Shown here: positions 54,735 to 63,570 of the stretch, in pieces
How positions within the stretch are numbered: the stretch's first letter is position 1
Layout: each line of letters starts with the position of its first letter
Origin: an uncultured Sunxiuqinia sp.
GTDB taxonomy: Bacteria > Bacteroidota > Bacteroidia > Bacteroidales > Prolixibacteraceae
Direction of reading: 5' to 3'
NCBI RefSeq assembly: GCF_947495665.1
Contig: NZ_CANLZV010000003.1
Coordinates: 248,001 to 312,000, forward strand
DNA: 64,000 nucleotides
Position numbers and translations under genes: made by a program
The notes under the pieces: generated by a model
Seen by the model: only the letters and a program-made list of their open reading frames with translations
The model's database searches: none
Told to the model about the DNA's origin: nothing

Positions 54735-55160
54735 ATGTTGAAAGGAATTATGTCTATATCAGGCCAACCAGGACTCTTTAAACTGGTGGCTGAAGCAAAA
54801 AACAGTATTATCGTTGAATCTTTGGTGACTGGGAAAAGAATGCCAGCTTATTCTACATCGAAGATTAGTGCGTTGGAAGATATCGCTATCTTTACTGAAA
54901 CAGGAGAAGTGCCTTTGAAAGAAGTTCTTAAAAGTATTTCTGAAAAGGAAAATGCTGGCGAAGTAGCTAAAGTGAGTTCAGGGAATGAGCTGAAAACGTA
55001 TTTCGGAGAAATTCTTCCTGACTATGATCAGGATCGCGTTTATGTTTCGGATATGAAAAAAGTCATTCAATGGTACAACTTGCTGCAGAGCAAAGAATTG
55101 CTGAACTTTGACGAAGAAACAGAAGCGGACGAAACACCCGAGACTGAGACAGAAGCTTAA
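54735..55160 (+). CDS. DUF5606 family protein
   Basis: The 141-residue protein begins MLKGIMSISGQPGLFKLVAEAKN and contains IVESLVTGKRMPAYSTSKISALEDIAI, the signature of DUF5606, with a tail of Glu/Asp/Thr (ETEADETPETETEA). The central part (KTYFGEILPDYDQDRVYVSDMKKVIQWYN) suggests a small nucleotide-binding or scaffold role, but function is unknown. The start is at the ATG at 54735; an upstream in-frame alternative at 54678 lacks conservation as I recall the family. Confidence 0.85.
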   Translation: MLKGIMSISGQPGLFKLVAEAKNSIIVESLVTGKRMPAYSTSKISALEDIAIFTETGEVPLKEVLKSISEKENAGEVAKVSSGNELKTYFGEILPDYDQDRVYVSDMKKVIQWYNLLQSKELLNFDEETEADETPETETEA

Positions 55161-55183
55161 TAGCTAAGCTTACAAGAGAATAC

Positions 55184-55232
55184 AAAAGTAGCCAATCAGC
55201 TTTTTCAGGAAGCGGGTTTGCTACTTTTTTTT
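55184..55232 (+). terminator. Rho-independent terminator of the DUF5606 gene
   Basis: AAAAGTAGC (55184-55192) pairs with GCTACTTTT (55220-55228), with a smaller inner GCTT/AAGC stem, followed by a run of T to 55232. It is immediately upstream of the fructosamine kinase start, so that gene needs its own promoter or escapes termination. Confidence 0.75.
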
Positions 55233-55253
55233 ATTATGCTGAAATTTGTTTGC

Positions 55254-56135
55254 ATGGAGCAAAAAATTCTCAGGCACATCATTGATAATTATCGCACGAG
55301 CTTTAGTCAGAATTTGGTGATTACTAACCAAAAAGCAGTTGGAGGAGGATGTATCAGTACCAGTATTAAGCTGGAAACCAACCACGGAAATTTCTTTCTG
55401 AAATGGAATGCCAATACGCCGGCTGACTTGTTTACTCGTGAAGCGGAATCTCTACAAGCACTCGGCGAAGCCGACCAATCAGACCTGCTCATCCCCAAGG
55501 TTGTTCTGGCTCATGAAGCCGGTCAGCTTCCCGGCTATTTACTGATGGATTATTTAATGCCCGGGCATGCTCCTTCCGAAGATGAAAAGTTGGGCATGGG
55601 CCTGGCCCGACTGCATCGAAAAACAAATAAGGCGTTTGGATTTTCGCATAACAATTACTGTGGCGCCACCGAACAGGATAACCGGTGGAACAGCGATTGG
55701 ATTGCTTTCTTTGGATCTCAGCGCATTCTTTACCTGGTTGAAAAGATCAGCCAGCATCGGGCACTCGCTTCCAAAGAAAGAAACACCTATGAAAAACTGG
55801 TGGCGCGCTTGCCGGAGCTTATCCCTGCTGATACTACTCCGTCGCTGATTCATGGCGACCTGTGGTCAGGCAATTACCTTTATACTTCGCAGGGGCCAGC
55901 CTTGATTGATCCGGCAGCCTATTATGCCGACCGCGAAATGGAACTTTCCATGATGACCATGTTTGGCGGATTCTCACGAACATGTTGGAGCGCTTATCAA
56001 AATGAGTTTCCTTTAAATCCCGGTTGGGAAGAACGGATCGAACTATACCAACTTTATCATGTGTTGAATCATTATTATTTGTTTGGCGGTTTTTACGGCA
56101 GCCAGGCACTCAGTCTTGCTCTGCGTTTTCTGTAA
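55254..56135 (+). CDS. Fructosamine kinase family protein
   Basis: The 293-residue protein kinase-like enzyme resembles E. coli YniA/fructosamine-3-kinase. It contains the ATP-binding start VGGGCISTSIKLETNHGNFFLKWN, the LLMDYLMPG hinge, the catalytic loop LIHGDLWSGNYLY and the metal-binding LIDPAAYYADREMELSM, plus the C-terminal YQLYHVLNHYYLFGG. It phosphorylates fructosamines formed on glycated amines or proteins, leading to repair. The ATG at 55254 is used; an ATG at 55236 would add six residues. Confidence 0.92.
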   Translation: MEQKILRHIIDNYRTSFSQNLVITNQKAVGGGCISTSIKLETNHGNFFLKWNANTPADLFTREAESLQALGEADQSDLLIPKVVLAHEAGQLPGYLLMDYLMPGHAPSEDEKLGMGLARLHRKTNKAFGFSHNNYCGATEQDNRWNSDWIAFFGSQRILYLVEKISQHRALASKERNTYEKLVARLPELIPADTTPSLIHGDLWSGNYLYTSQGPALIDPAAYYADREMELSMMTMFGGFSRTCWSAYQNEFPLNPGWEERIELYQLYHVLNHYYLFGGFYGSQALSLALRFL

Positions 56136-56238
56136 TCAGTAGTTGGTAGAAAAGGACGGTCTAAATATAACAATATAAATAAATTAGGTATATTTGGTTG
56201 TTGAGGTTCTGATTTGTTCAATCTTTAAATAACCGACT

Positions 56239-57459
56239 ATGGATGCTAAACTGAAAACAAAGATCAAAGAATTTGTATTAAGTGAAGTTAATGAGCCTGT
56301 TGCTGCAGCAACACCTGATCCCTTTTGGCAAAGCCTGAAAAATACCGGTACCGAACTGTGGCTGGACACGGGGGATATCGATGAAGCGAATAAAAACTGG
56401 ACCTCCGAAATGACGGCCTTAACCACCAATAACACCTTAATTAATAAAGAAATTCAGAAAGGAATTTATGACGAACTGATCGGTCAGGCGAAAGCAATTG
56501 TTCAAGATTTACCTATCCGGGAGCAGATCATGGAAATAGCCTTTATCGTAAACGCCAGGCACGGCTTGAGGCTGGCTAAAAAGTTTGGGGGATTTGTCAG
56601 TGTTGAACTGCACACCAATACAGCCCACAATATGGAGGCTACGGTAGATTATGGGTTGCGCTATTTCGAACTTTGTCCTGAGCAGTTTATTGTCAAGGTT
56701 CCCTATACGGCTTCGGGAATGCTTGCTGCGCGCAAGTTGCGGGATTTAGGCGTAAAAATCAATTTTACGCTTGAATTTAGTGCTCGCCAGAATGTTTTGG
56801 TGGCGTCAATTACAAAACCCAATTACCTGAATGTTTTCCTGGGGCGCCTGGGGGCTTACATTAAAGACAATGGGCTTGGAGATGGTTCCGGAGCAGGGGA
56901 AAAGGCCGTTCTTGAAACCCAGCGTTGGGTGACCAAACTGACTTCAAAAAATAAGGTTCCCACCAAGCTGATTGCGGCCAGCTTGCGCAGTGCCAGCCAA
57001 CTGGAAGATTTGGCCGGAGTGGATGTATTTACCATGCCAACTCAGGTAGCCGCAGCAGGAAAAGCAAGCCTGAAGGGGAACTTCAGCTCCAGGCTTGATG
57101 CTGATTACCCCGTTCACTTAAATTCGCCGGAAGATGAGCCTTTGATTTCGAAGCTGTGGCATGTTTCGGAAGAGGAACTTGCGCTGGCCCTGGACCTTGG
57201 TGCCAACCTCCCTCAGGATGGCAATGAATTGATTCAGCGAGTGCATGATGCCGGCTTCCGAGATCTGTTCCCGTATTTAAGTGATGAGGATCTGGAGGAT
57301 ATTGCCAGTGACGGCAAGATTCCGGTTCACGAGCGATGGGCTTCAAGAATAAAGTCTGGCGAACTGGCTGTTGATACCTTGCTGAATCTGGCCGGGCTGG
57401 CCAGTTTTACAAAAGATCAGGCACAGTTGGATGCACGGATCGAACGGCTGATCAGTTAA
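56239..57459 (+). CDS. Large transaldolase-family protein
   Basis: The 406-residue protein contains the transaldolase/fructose-6-phosphate aldolase elements: Asp in LWLDTGDIDEAN, Asn/Thr in ALTTNNTLINKEI, the Schiff-base Lys in FIVKVPYTASGM, then INFTLEFSARQ, ASLRSASQLED and VDVFTMP. Known members are about 220 (FSA/TalC) or 320 (TalB) residues. Here there is an extra N-terminal 35 residues and a C-terminal extension of about 110 residues (SKLWHVSEEELALAL to the end). It probably transfers or splits a dihydroxyacetone unit. A TATATTTG -7 box is at 56189-56196. It lies 103 bases after fructosamine kinase. Confidence 0.85.
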   Translation: MDAKLKTKIKEFVLSEVNEPVAAATPDPFWQSLKNTGTELWLDTGDIDEANKNWTSEMTALTTNNTLINKEIQKGIYDELIGQAKAIVQDLPIREQIMEIAFIVNARHGLRLAKKFGGFVSVELHTNTAHNMEATVDYGLRYFELCPEQFIVKVPYTASGMLAARKLRDLGVKINFTLEFSARQNVLVASITKPNYLNVFLGRLGAYIKDNGLGDGSGAGEKAVLETQRWVTKLTSKNKVPTKLIAASLRSASQLEDLAGVDVFTMPTQVAAAGKASLKGNFSSRLDADYPVHLNSPEDEPLISKLWHVSEEELALALDLGANLPQDGNELIQRVHDAGFRDLFPYLSDEDLEDIASDGKIPVHERWASRIKSGELAVDTLLNLAGLASFTKDQAQLDARIERLIS

Positions 57460-57492
57460 AGTTTGGCTTAACAGATCCTTTTTTTGCCTGTC

Positions 57493-58143
57493 TCAAATTT
57501 CGACCAATTGGTTTTTAATGGCATACATCACCAGTTGAGCGGTATTTTTACTCTCACTTTTCTCCAGAATATTGGAGCGGTGTTTGTCAACCGTTCGCTT
57601 GGAAATGAATAGCTGATCGGCAATTTCCTGGTTTGAAAATCCCTGGCAAATGAGAATCAGAATTTCGGTTTCCCGTTCGGATAATACATTCTGTTTTTCA
57701 TGATGTTGAGACTTGGATCGCAGGCTGCTGACCAGATTCTGCAGGAGTTCGGAAGAAAAATAAGTACCCCCTTCTGCTACCGTTTCCAGTGCCTGTTTGA
57801 CTTCCTGAATATCTGAATCCTTCAGCAAAAAACCTTTAACTCCGGCATCAACCATTTTGTAGTAATAATCCTCTTCCCCATACATCGAAAGGGTAATAAT
57901 CTTCAGGTCGGGATTCTTTTTGATGGCCCGGCTGGCAGCCTCAATACCATCCATTACCGGCATGTCAATGTCCAGCAGCACCAGGTCAGGGGTTTGTGTT
58001 TCCAGCAAGTCCAGAAATTCCTGCCCGTTAGCAGCTTCTCCGCTTACGGTGTACTCGTTCAGGTTGTTTAGCAAAATTCGCAAGCCATTGCGAAATAAGG
58101 TGTGGTCGTCGACCAGCATGATATGGTAGTTGGGTTTATTCAT
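57493..58143 (-). CDS. NarL/FixJ-type response regulator
   Basis: The 216-residue protein has a receiver domain (IMLVDDHTLFRNGLRILL, Asp58 in VLLDIDMPVMDG, GVKGFLLKDSDI) and a LuxR-type helix-turn-helix (LSERETEILILICQGFSNQEIADQLFISKRTVDKHRSNIL). It is downstream of its presumed kinase with an 8-base overlap, so the two form one two-component system. Output genes are not evident. Confidence 0.95.
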   Translation of the reverse strand: MNKPNYHIMLVDDHTLFRNGLRILLNNLNEYTVSGEAANGQEFLDLLETQTPDLVLLDIDMPVMDGIEAASRAIKKNPDLKIITLSMYGEEDYYYKMVDAGVKGFLLKDSDIQEVKQALETVAEGGTYFSSELLQNLVSSLRSKSQHHEKQNVLSERETEILILICQGFSNQEIADQLFISKRTVDKHRSNILEKSESKNTAQLVMYAIKNQLVEI

Positions 58144-59098
58144 CCTTATCTATTTTTACTTTGATGTTGACACGGGTACCTTGGTGAGGTTTACTTTCAA
58201 TATGCAGTTCACCTTTCAGCGAATTGATGCGCGAGTAAATATTGGATAAGCCCATTCCTCCCGTTGAAGGCTGCTTCTCCAGTTGTTTTTTGTTGAACCC
58301 AATGCCATCGTCCTTATAGGTGATGACAAGCTCCTGCTCGATGTGCTGAAGGTTTATGCGTATATTTTTGGCTTTGGCGTGCTTAATGGTATTGTTAATC
58401 AGCTCGCATACCACCCGGTAGAGCACTACCTCAATGTTGTTGGAAAACCGCTCGTTTGTAATGTTCGAACTCAGGTGAATGCGAATAGCTTTGGTTGCAT
58501 TGATCTTGTTGGTGAAATTGCGCAAAGCACGCAGCAGGCCAAAGTTGTTGAGGACATGCGGACTCAGGTTATCCGAAATTTCTTTAAGCGATTTCATGGC
58601 TTCATTGATGACCATTTCGGTGTTCGATACAATTTCCCGCGAAGCCTGGTCGTGTTCCAGCTGAGCGAGCGATGAAATGGACATTTTTACTGTCGACAGC
58701 AAAGGCCCCAGACCATCGTGCAGGTCTTTGGCAAAGCGCTTTCGTTCTTTTTCTTCGGTTTGAATGATGGCATTCAGAAACATCTTTTCCATCAGGCGGC
58801 GCGAATCTTCTACGCGTTTCATGTATTTAAAAATCCGCTGAATCATGAAAACGCCAATGGCAAAGGTGAGGGAAATAACCACGCCAAACCAAATGACGAC
58901 TTCACCCAGCTCTTGAGGTTCAAAATTGCTGATGAAGGGCAGGAATTCAACCATGCGGCTGATGGCCATGACGATGAAGCCAACGGTCAGCAAAATCCAG
59001 GAGAAATTGAATTTAGTGACGCGGGTGAGCTTGATGGCAACCCCTGCCGCAAAAAACTGGAGGATGATGGAAAATCCTAATAAAACTTGAAGTACCAT
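58136..59098 (-). CDS. Membrane sensor histidine kinase, NarX/HisKA_3 type
   Basis: The 320-residue kinase has three hydrophobic segments (about 1-20, 33-53 and 68-88), a short coiled linker, the HisKA_3 dimerisation helix with phospho-acceptor His127 (KDLHDGLGPLLSTVK), and a HATPase_c domain (ELINNTIKHAKAKNI, TYKDDGIGFNKKQL, GMGLSNIYSRI). No periplasmic sensor domain is visible, so the signal may be sensed in the membrane. It is cotranscribed with the NarL-type regulator. Confidence 0.93.
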   Translation of the reverse strand: MVLQVLLGFSIILQFFAAGVAIKLTRVTKFNFSWILLTVGFIVMAISRMVEFLPFISNFEPQELGEVVIWFGVVISLTFAIGVFMIQRIFKYMKRVEDSRRLMEKMFLNAIIQTEEKERKRFAKDLHDGLGPLLSTVKMSISSLAQLEHDQASREIVSNTEMVINEAMKSLKEISDNLSPHVLNNFGLLRALRNFTNKINATKAIRIHLSSNITNERFSNNIEVVLYRVVCELINNTIKHAKAKNIRINLQHIEQELVITYKDDGIGFNKKQLEKQPSTGGMGLSNIYSRINSLKGELHIESKPHQGTRVNIKVKIDKDE

Positions 59099-59234
59099 GC
59101 GTGTTGAATTTGAGCTTCCTGCAAATGTACAATTGCCAAAGGGCTTTTCAAACTTTGAATGGCCGGCAGCTGAAAGAAAACAGGATTTTGCTGTAGTTGA
59201 ATCTGGTTTGAAGCAATGACTATTTGCTGCTTGC

Positions 59235-59266
59235 TTGAGTCGGATCGCAATATTATTGTACTTTTG
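59235..59266 (+). promoter_or_regulatory. Promoter of addA
   Basis: TTG (59235-59237) and a perfect TACTTTTG -7 box (59259-59266) are 21 bases apart. The predicted start of transcription near 59273 supports translation from the ATG at 59306 and rules out the longer frame starting at 59216. Confidence 0.65.
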
Positions 59267-59305
59267 TTTAACACATACTTTCAGTTAACTTTTTCGAAAA
59301 TAAGC

Positions 59306-62300
59306 ATGTCGAAACTCAAAATTTATAAAGCCTCAGCCGGCTCCGGAAAAACTTTTCGCCTGGCCCTTGAATACCTGAAGATTGCCCTGGATAACGAGTG
59401 GAACTACAAAAACATTTTGGCAGTTACCTTTACCAACAAGGCCACCACGGAAATGAAAGAACGGGTGATAGAAGAGCTTTATGTGTTGGCCAAAGAAAAG
59501 CCTTCGCCTTACTTGCCTTTACTGAAGCAGGAAATGAAGCTGAGTGAGCCGGATATTGCTGAACGTGCACGAAAAAGTCTGAAACGGATTTTGCACGATT
59601 ACTCGCGTTTTTCAATCAGCACGATTGACAGTTTTTTTCAGCGGGTTATCAAATCGTTTAACCGCGAGCTGGGCATCAATTCATCGTACCAGGTTGATTT
59701 GGAAGACAACCTGATTCTGGAGGAAGCAGTGGACGAATTGCTGCTTTCCATCGAAGATAACCCGGAGTTACTGGAATGGTTGAAGAAGTTTGCCAATGAA
59801 AAGATCAGGGAAGGCGGTGGCTGGAACCTGAAAAATGATATTCTGAAGTTGGGCGTGCAAATTTACAATGAAACCTTCAAGGCACTGAACCAAACCCTGC
59901 ACGAGAAAATCAATGATAAAGCATTTATCACGCAGTACCAAAAGGATCTGAATCGTCTGATTTTTCAGTTTGAAAGTAATTTGAAACGAATTGGGCGGGC
60001 TGGTTTACTGACCATGCAGCAACATGGCGTGTCGGTGGATGATTTTAAATATAAGAAAAGCGGTGCTTGCAGTTCATTTCAACGGCTGACCGATTTGAAC
60101 CTGGATAACTGGCCCGGCACCCGGGTGCTGGATGCAGCCAACGATCCGGAAGTGTGGACGAAGAAGAACGACAAAGCCAATGTGATGGAAGCGGCCGTTG
60201 CTTTGCAATCATTGTTAAATGAAGCGGTTGAGTTTTACTTTCAAAAACTGCACGAATACAACAGCGCCAAACTCATCGTGAGCCAACTTTATACCTTAGG
60301 GATTCTGGTTGACTTGCAAGCCATGGTGCGCAAAGTAACGCAGGAGAAAGGTGTTGTGCTGATTTCTGAATCGGGAACCTTGTTGAAAAGCATTATCGAT
60401 GATTCGGACACGCCGTTTATCTATGAGAAAACCGGTGTTTTTTACAACCACTTCATGATTGATGAGTTTCAGGACACCTCGGGCTTGCAATGGGGAAACT
60501 TCCGCCCTTTGATTTTAAACGCTCTTTCAGAAGATCATTTGGGCATGGTTGTAGGCGATGTGAAACAAGCCATTTACCGGTGGCGAAATGGTGACTGGAA
60601 CCTGCTTGCAGGCGAAGTGAATGCGCAGTTTCCCGGCAATGGGGTGGAAGAGGAGACTTTGCAAAAGAACTGGCGAAGTACCGGTAATATTATTCGCTTC
60701 AATAACAGTATTTTTCAGGTCATGCCTTATCTGTTTCAGCAAAACATCAATGAGGAGCTGGAAGCCAATCGCCTGAAGGATAACGAAATGTCGGGGCAGA
60801 TTGAAGCTATTTACGGACAAAGTTTGCAAGAGATTGCGAATACCAAGCTGGAAAACGATGGCGCGATTCGGATGCGGTTTTTCGATAAGCCGAAGGAGGA
60901 AGAGAAGGAAGAACTGTTGGAGACGATTCTGGATGAATTGGTGGAAAGAATCAAGGAAGTTCAGTCAAGCGGAGCCAGCGCTTCGGAGATTGCGGTATTG
61001 GTGCGTAAAAAGGACGAAGCCAAGATGGTGGCCGATCGCTTGCTGCAGGAAAATGCGCTGGGCGATTCTGCTTACAATTTCAATATTTTATCCAGCGAGT
61101 CGCTTTATGTGAAAAACTCACCGGCCGTAGGTTTTGTGCTCGCTCTGCTTCAGCTGTTGGCCGATCCGAACGATGCGGTGGCATTGGCGCTGGCCAATCA
61201 TTTGTACTACAATGAGCTGTATGATCAGCTTCAGGCTATTCATCGGGTGCCCGATTTGTCTTTTCCTTCTTCTGACCAGCTCTCACTTGGTTTTGATGCG
61301 CTGGTTAAACCGGATGATATCAACTGGTTCGAAAAGCTGACGGATGACAGTAACAAACTTTCTGACTTCTTGTCCAGCTTTTATTTTTCGGAAACACTTG
61401 GGGGGCGCAATATTCAGGAAATTAGCTTTAAAGTGTGCGAGCTGTTTAACCTTTTCAGCCTGAAAGAAGAATTAGCCTATTTGCAGGCTTTTATCGATCA
61501 GGTGGCGGGTTTTATGAAGAGCCGGACCACGGATATTGCGGCTTTCCTGCTTTGGTGGGAAGACCAGGGCCAAAAGAAAACCATTGCCGTTTCGGAAGAA
61601 CTGGATGCCATTCGGATTCAAACCATCCATAAAGCGAAAGGGCTGGAGTACAACTATGTTTTTATTCCGTTCTGCGACTGGAAAATTGATGTGTCGCCGC
61701 AACACGCGCCCATGCTGTGGTGTCGTCCGCAGTTGCCGCCCTTTAATCAACTGGAATTGGTGCCTGTTAAATTTGAAAAGCGAATGGGGGAGTCTATTTT
61801 CTTCCGCGAATATTTTCAGGAAAAAATAAGCAACTACATCGATAATTTGAACATGCTTTACGTGGCTTTTACACGCGCCCGGACCGCTTTGTTCACCTGG
61901 TCAGTAACAACTGGCAAGTTTGGCAACATGGCTGATGTGTTGCTTCATGCTTTGGAAAAGGCCGCTGCTTTGTCGCTTACACAGGATCAAGCCTTGTTTT
62001 GCCAGTTGGCTGAACATTACGATGCCGAGACCATGAGCTTTGCCATGGGCGCTATCAAGCCTTCCACGTCCAAAGGAAAAATGTTTGAAAATCGCCTGGA
62101 AATGAATCAGTTTCGCTTTGCTGATTTTCATGATTACCTGAATTTGCGAAAGCACAATGAGCATTTTTTTGTTGCGGATGAACTGGCATCGACGAAGATT
62201 AACAAGGGAAAGGTGTTTCATGAAGTGCTGGCGAAAATCTCAACGGCCGATGATGTGGATATGGCGGTGAAATCGTTGGTCTTTAAGGGCGTTGTGCAGG

Positions 62301-62620
62301 CGGATGAAGCCCAACAAATGACCCAACAGCTGAATGAACTGGTGACTGACCCGGAGGTGAAAAGCTGGTTTGATGGCACTTATCGCGTGTTGAACGAACG
62401 CTCGGTGTTAACCGGAGAAGCCGTGAAACGCCCCGACCGCATTATGCTGGGCGAAAAAGAGGTGATTGTGGTTGACTATAAATCGGGCGAAAAAGAGTTG
62501 GATAAATACCATTACCAGGTGCGTAGTTACGTAAATGAACTGAAGCGTTGCGGCTATCCCCATGTTTCGGGCTATATTTGGTATACGCAAAGCAATAAAC
62601 GGGTAAAAGTGGATGATTAA
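59306..62620 (+). CDS. addA: UvrD-like helicase with RecB-type nuclease domain (AddA family)
   Basis: The 1104-residue protein is a superfamily 1 helicase-nuclease for double-strand break processing. It shows Walker A YKASAGSGKTFRLAL near residue 10, TFTNKATTEMKERV, Walker B FMIDEFQDTSGLQ, VVGDVKQAIYRWRNGD, IQTIHKAKGLEYNYVF and LNMLYVAFTRARTA. The C-terminal part has a RecB-family PD-(D/E)xK nuclease site (KVFHEVL, KRPDRIM, VVDYKSGE, then YHYQVRSY). AddA usually works with AddB, but no addB is adjacent. It is upstream of DUF4293. Confidence 0.94.
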   Translation: MSKLKIYKASAGSGKTFRLALEYLKIALDNEWNYKNILAVTFTNKATTEMKERVIEELYVLAKEKPSPYLPLLKQEMKLSEPDIAERARKSLKRILHDYSRFSISTIDSFFQRVIKSFNRELGINSSYQVDLEDNLILEEAVDELLLSIEDNPELLEWLKKFANEKIREGGGWNLKNDILKLGVQIYNETFKALNQTLHEKINDKAFITQYQKDLNRLIFQFESNLKRIGRAGLLTMQQHGVSVDDFKYKKSGACSSFQRLTDLNLDNWPGTRVLDAANDPEVWTKKNDKANVMEAAVALQSLLNEAVEFYFQKLHEYNSAKLIVSQLYTLGILVDLQAMVRKVTQEKGVVLISESGTLLKSIIDDSDTPFIYEKTGVFYNHFMIDEFQDTSGLQWGNFRPLILNALSEDHLGMVVGDVKQAIYRWRNGDWNLLAGEVNAQFPGNGVEEETLQKNWRSTGNIIRFNNSIFQVMPYLFQQNINEELEANRLKDNEMSGQIEAIYGQSLQEIANTKLENDGAIRMRFFDKPKEEEKEELLETILDELVERIKEVQSSGASASEIAVLVRKKDEAKMVADRLLQENALGDSAYNFNILSSESLYVKNSPAVGFVLALLQLLADPNDAVALALANHLYYNELYDQLQAIHRVPDLSFPSSDQLSLGFDALVKPDDINWFEKLTDDSNKLSDFLSSFYFSETLGGRNIQEISFKVCELFNLFSLKEELAYLQAFIDQVAGFMKSRTTDIAAFLLWWEDQGQKKTIAVSEELDAIRIQTIHKAKGLEYNYVFIPFCDWKIDVSPQHAPMLWCRPQLPPFNQLELVPVKFEKRMGESIFFREYFQEKISNYIDNLNMLYVAFTRARTALFTWSVTTGKFGNMADVLLHALEKAAALSLTQDQALFCQLAEHYDAETMSFAMGAIKPSTSKGKMFENRLEMNQFRFADFHDYLNLRKHNEHFFVADELASTKINKGKVFHEVLAKISTADDVDMAVKSLVFKGVVQADEAQQMTQQLNELVTDPEVKSWFDGTYRVLNERSVLTGEAVKRPDRIMLGEKEVIVVDYKSGEKELDKYHYQVRSYVNELKRCGYPHVSGYIWYTQSNKRVKVDD

Positions 62621-62674
62621 GTTTACTTTACGCAGAGCGCAGGCGATTGGTATGAAACTTTTCCTTTCGTGGAG

Positions 62675-62704
62675 TTGCCACATTTGCCCAAAAATGTAAT
62701 TTTG
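62675..62704 (+). promoter_or_regulatory. Promoter of the DUF4293 gene
   Basis: TTG (62675-62677) and a perfect TAATTTTG -7 box (62697-62704) are 19 bases apart. Transcription would begin within about 10 bases of the ATG at 62722. Confidence 0.65.
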
Positions 62705-62721
62705 TCAAAAAAAATTAAATC

Positions 62722-63165
62722 ATGATTCAACGTATTCAAACTATTTATATGCTTATTGCCGCTATCTTGATCGGCGCTTTGTTTACTCTTCCATTTGCTG
62801 AAATTGTGGCACACAACGAGTTGTACCTGTTCAATATTAAAGGTATTCTGAAAAATGACGAACTGATAAACAACGGACTTCCGATCATGCTTTTTGTCGG
62901 GCTTATTCTTGTGCTGCATGTTGTGGCTATCTTTCTTTATAAAAACAGGGTATTGCAGATGCGCGTGCTTACGTTTACCATCATTTTGTTGTTGGGGCTG
63001 TTTGGCATGTTTTACTTTTTTACCTACTACGATTTTAAAGGAGCTGAAATCAGTTTTAAGTTGTCTGTTGTGTTTCCTCTAATTGCCATTATTCTCGATT
63101 ACCTGGCCATTCGTAACATCCGGAAGGATGAAGATTTGGTTCGCTCATTGAACCGGATTCGATAA
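62722..63165 (+). CDS. DUF4293 membrane protein
   Basis: The 147-residue protein has four hydrophobic segments: IQTIYMLIAAILIGALFTLPFA at the N-terminus, then ones near 54-73, 83-102 and 115-132. It ends with a basic RNIRKDEDLVRSLNRIR. DUF4293 is a Bacteroidota family found near many housekeeping genes. Function unknown. It has its own promoter and terminator. Confidence 0.88.
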   Translation: MIQRIQTIYMLIAAILIGALFTLPFAEIVAHNELYLFNIKGILKNDELINNGLPIMLFVGLILVLHVVAIFLYKNRVLQMRVLTFTIILLLGLFGMFYFFTYYDFKGAEISFKLSVVFPLIAIILDYLAIRNIRKDEDLVRSLNRIR

Positions 63166-63185
63166 GCATTGAAATAACATTTTTG

Positions 63186-63218
63186 AAAAGCACTTTCCGT
63201 TGGAAGGTGCTTTTTTTT
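63186..63218 (+). terminator. Rho-independent terminator of the DUF4293 gene
   Basis: AAAAGCACTTTCC (63186-63198) pairs with GGAAGGTGCTTTT (63202-63214), with one G-T pair, followed by further T to 63218. Confidence 0.85.
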
Positions 63219-63457
63219 GTGGTAAACAGTTTGCCTCGGCCTGGAAATGGACCGTTTTCTGAAAAGGGACCATCTTGGGGGAGTTTATTTTGAATGATGG
63301 TTGGAGTGAGAGTTGGGCTGTTAAGTCCTTAGGCAGGTTATAAGATGTGAGAATCCTGGGTTAATTGCACTTGAACGAATCTCACGAGTAACTTATCCGG
63401 AAGATTGAATTGTTGCAGAGTAAGTCGGACAGCAGCTTTTTCGCACCTTATTGACAC

Positions 63458-63488
63458 AAAAAAAGCAACACCCCGTAAGATGTTGCTT
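63458..63488 (-). terminator. Rho-independent terminator of the rnf operon end
   Basis: On the minus strand AAGCAACA (63488-63481) pairs with TGTTGCTT (63470-63463), followed by a run of T (63464-63458). It lies 83 bases past the rnfA stop codon. Confidence 0.75.
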
Positions 63489-63570
63489 GACCTATTTCCA
63501 AGTGTTTTGTTGGATTCTAATTGCTCATAAGTTTGAAATATAGGTTTTTTTGTAAGAAAAAGGTTGTTAG

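Larger units (their letters stand above)
63166..63570. other. Gene-free region between DUF4293 and rnfA
   Basis: Only the two hairpins listed separately (63186-63218 and 63458-63488) are recognisable. The 239 bases between them show no good open frame, RNA gene or repeat that I can support. Confidence 0.5.

Noticed and set aside
59216-59305. Upstream start for addA
   Set aside because: The extra 30 residues would be encoded across the promoter; the family begins at MSKLKIYKASAGSGKT.
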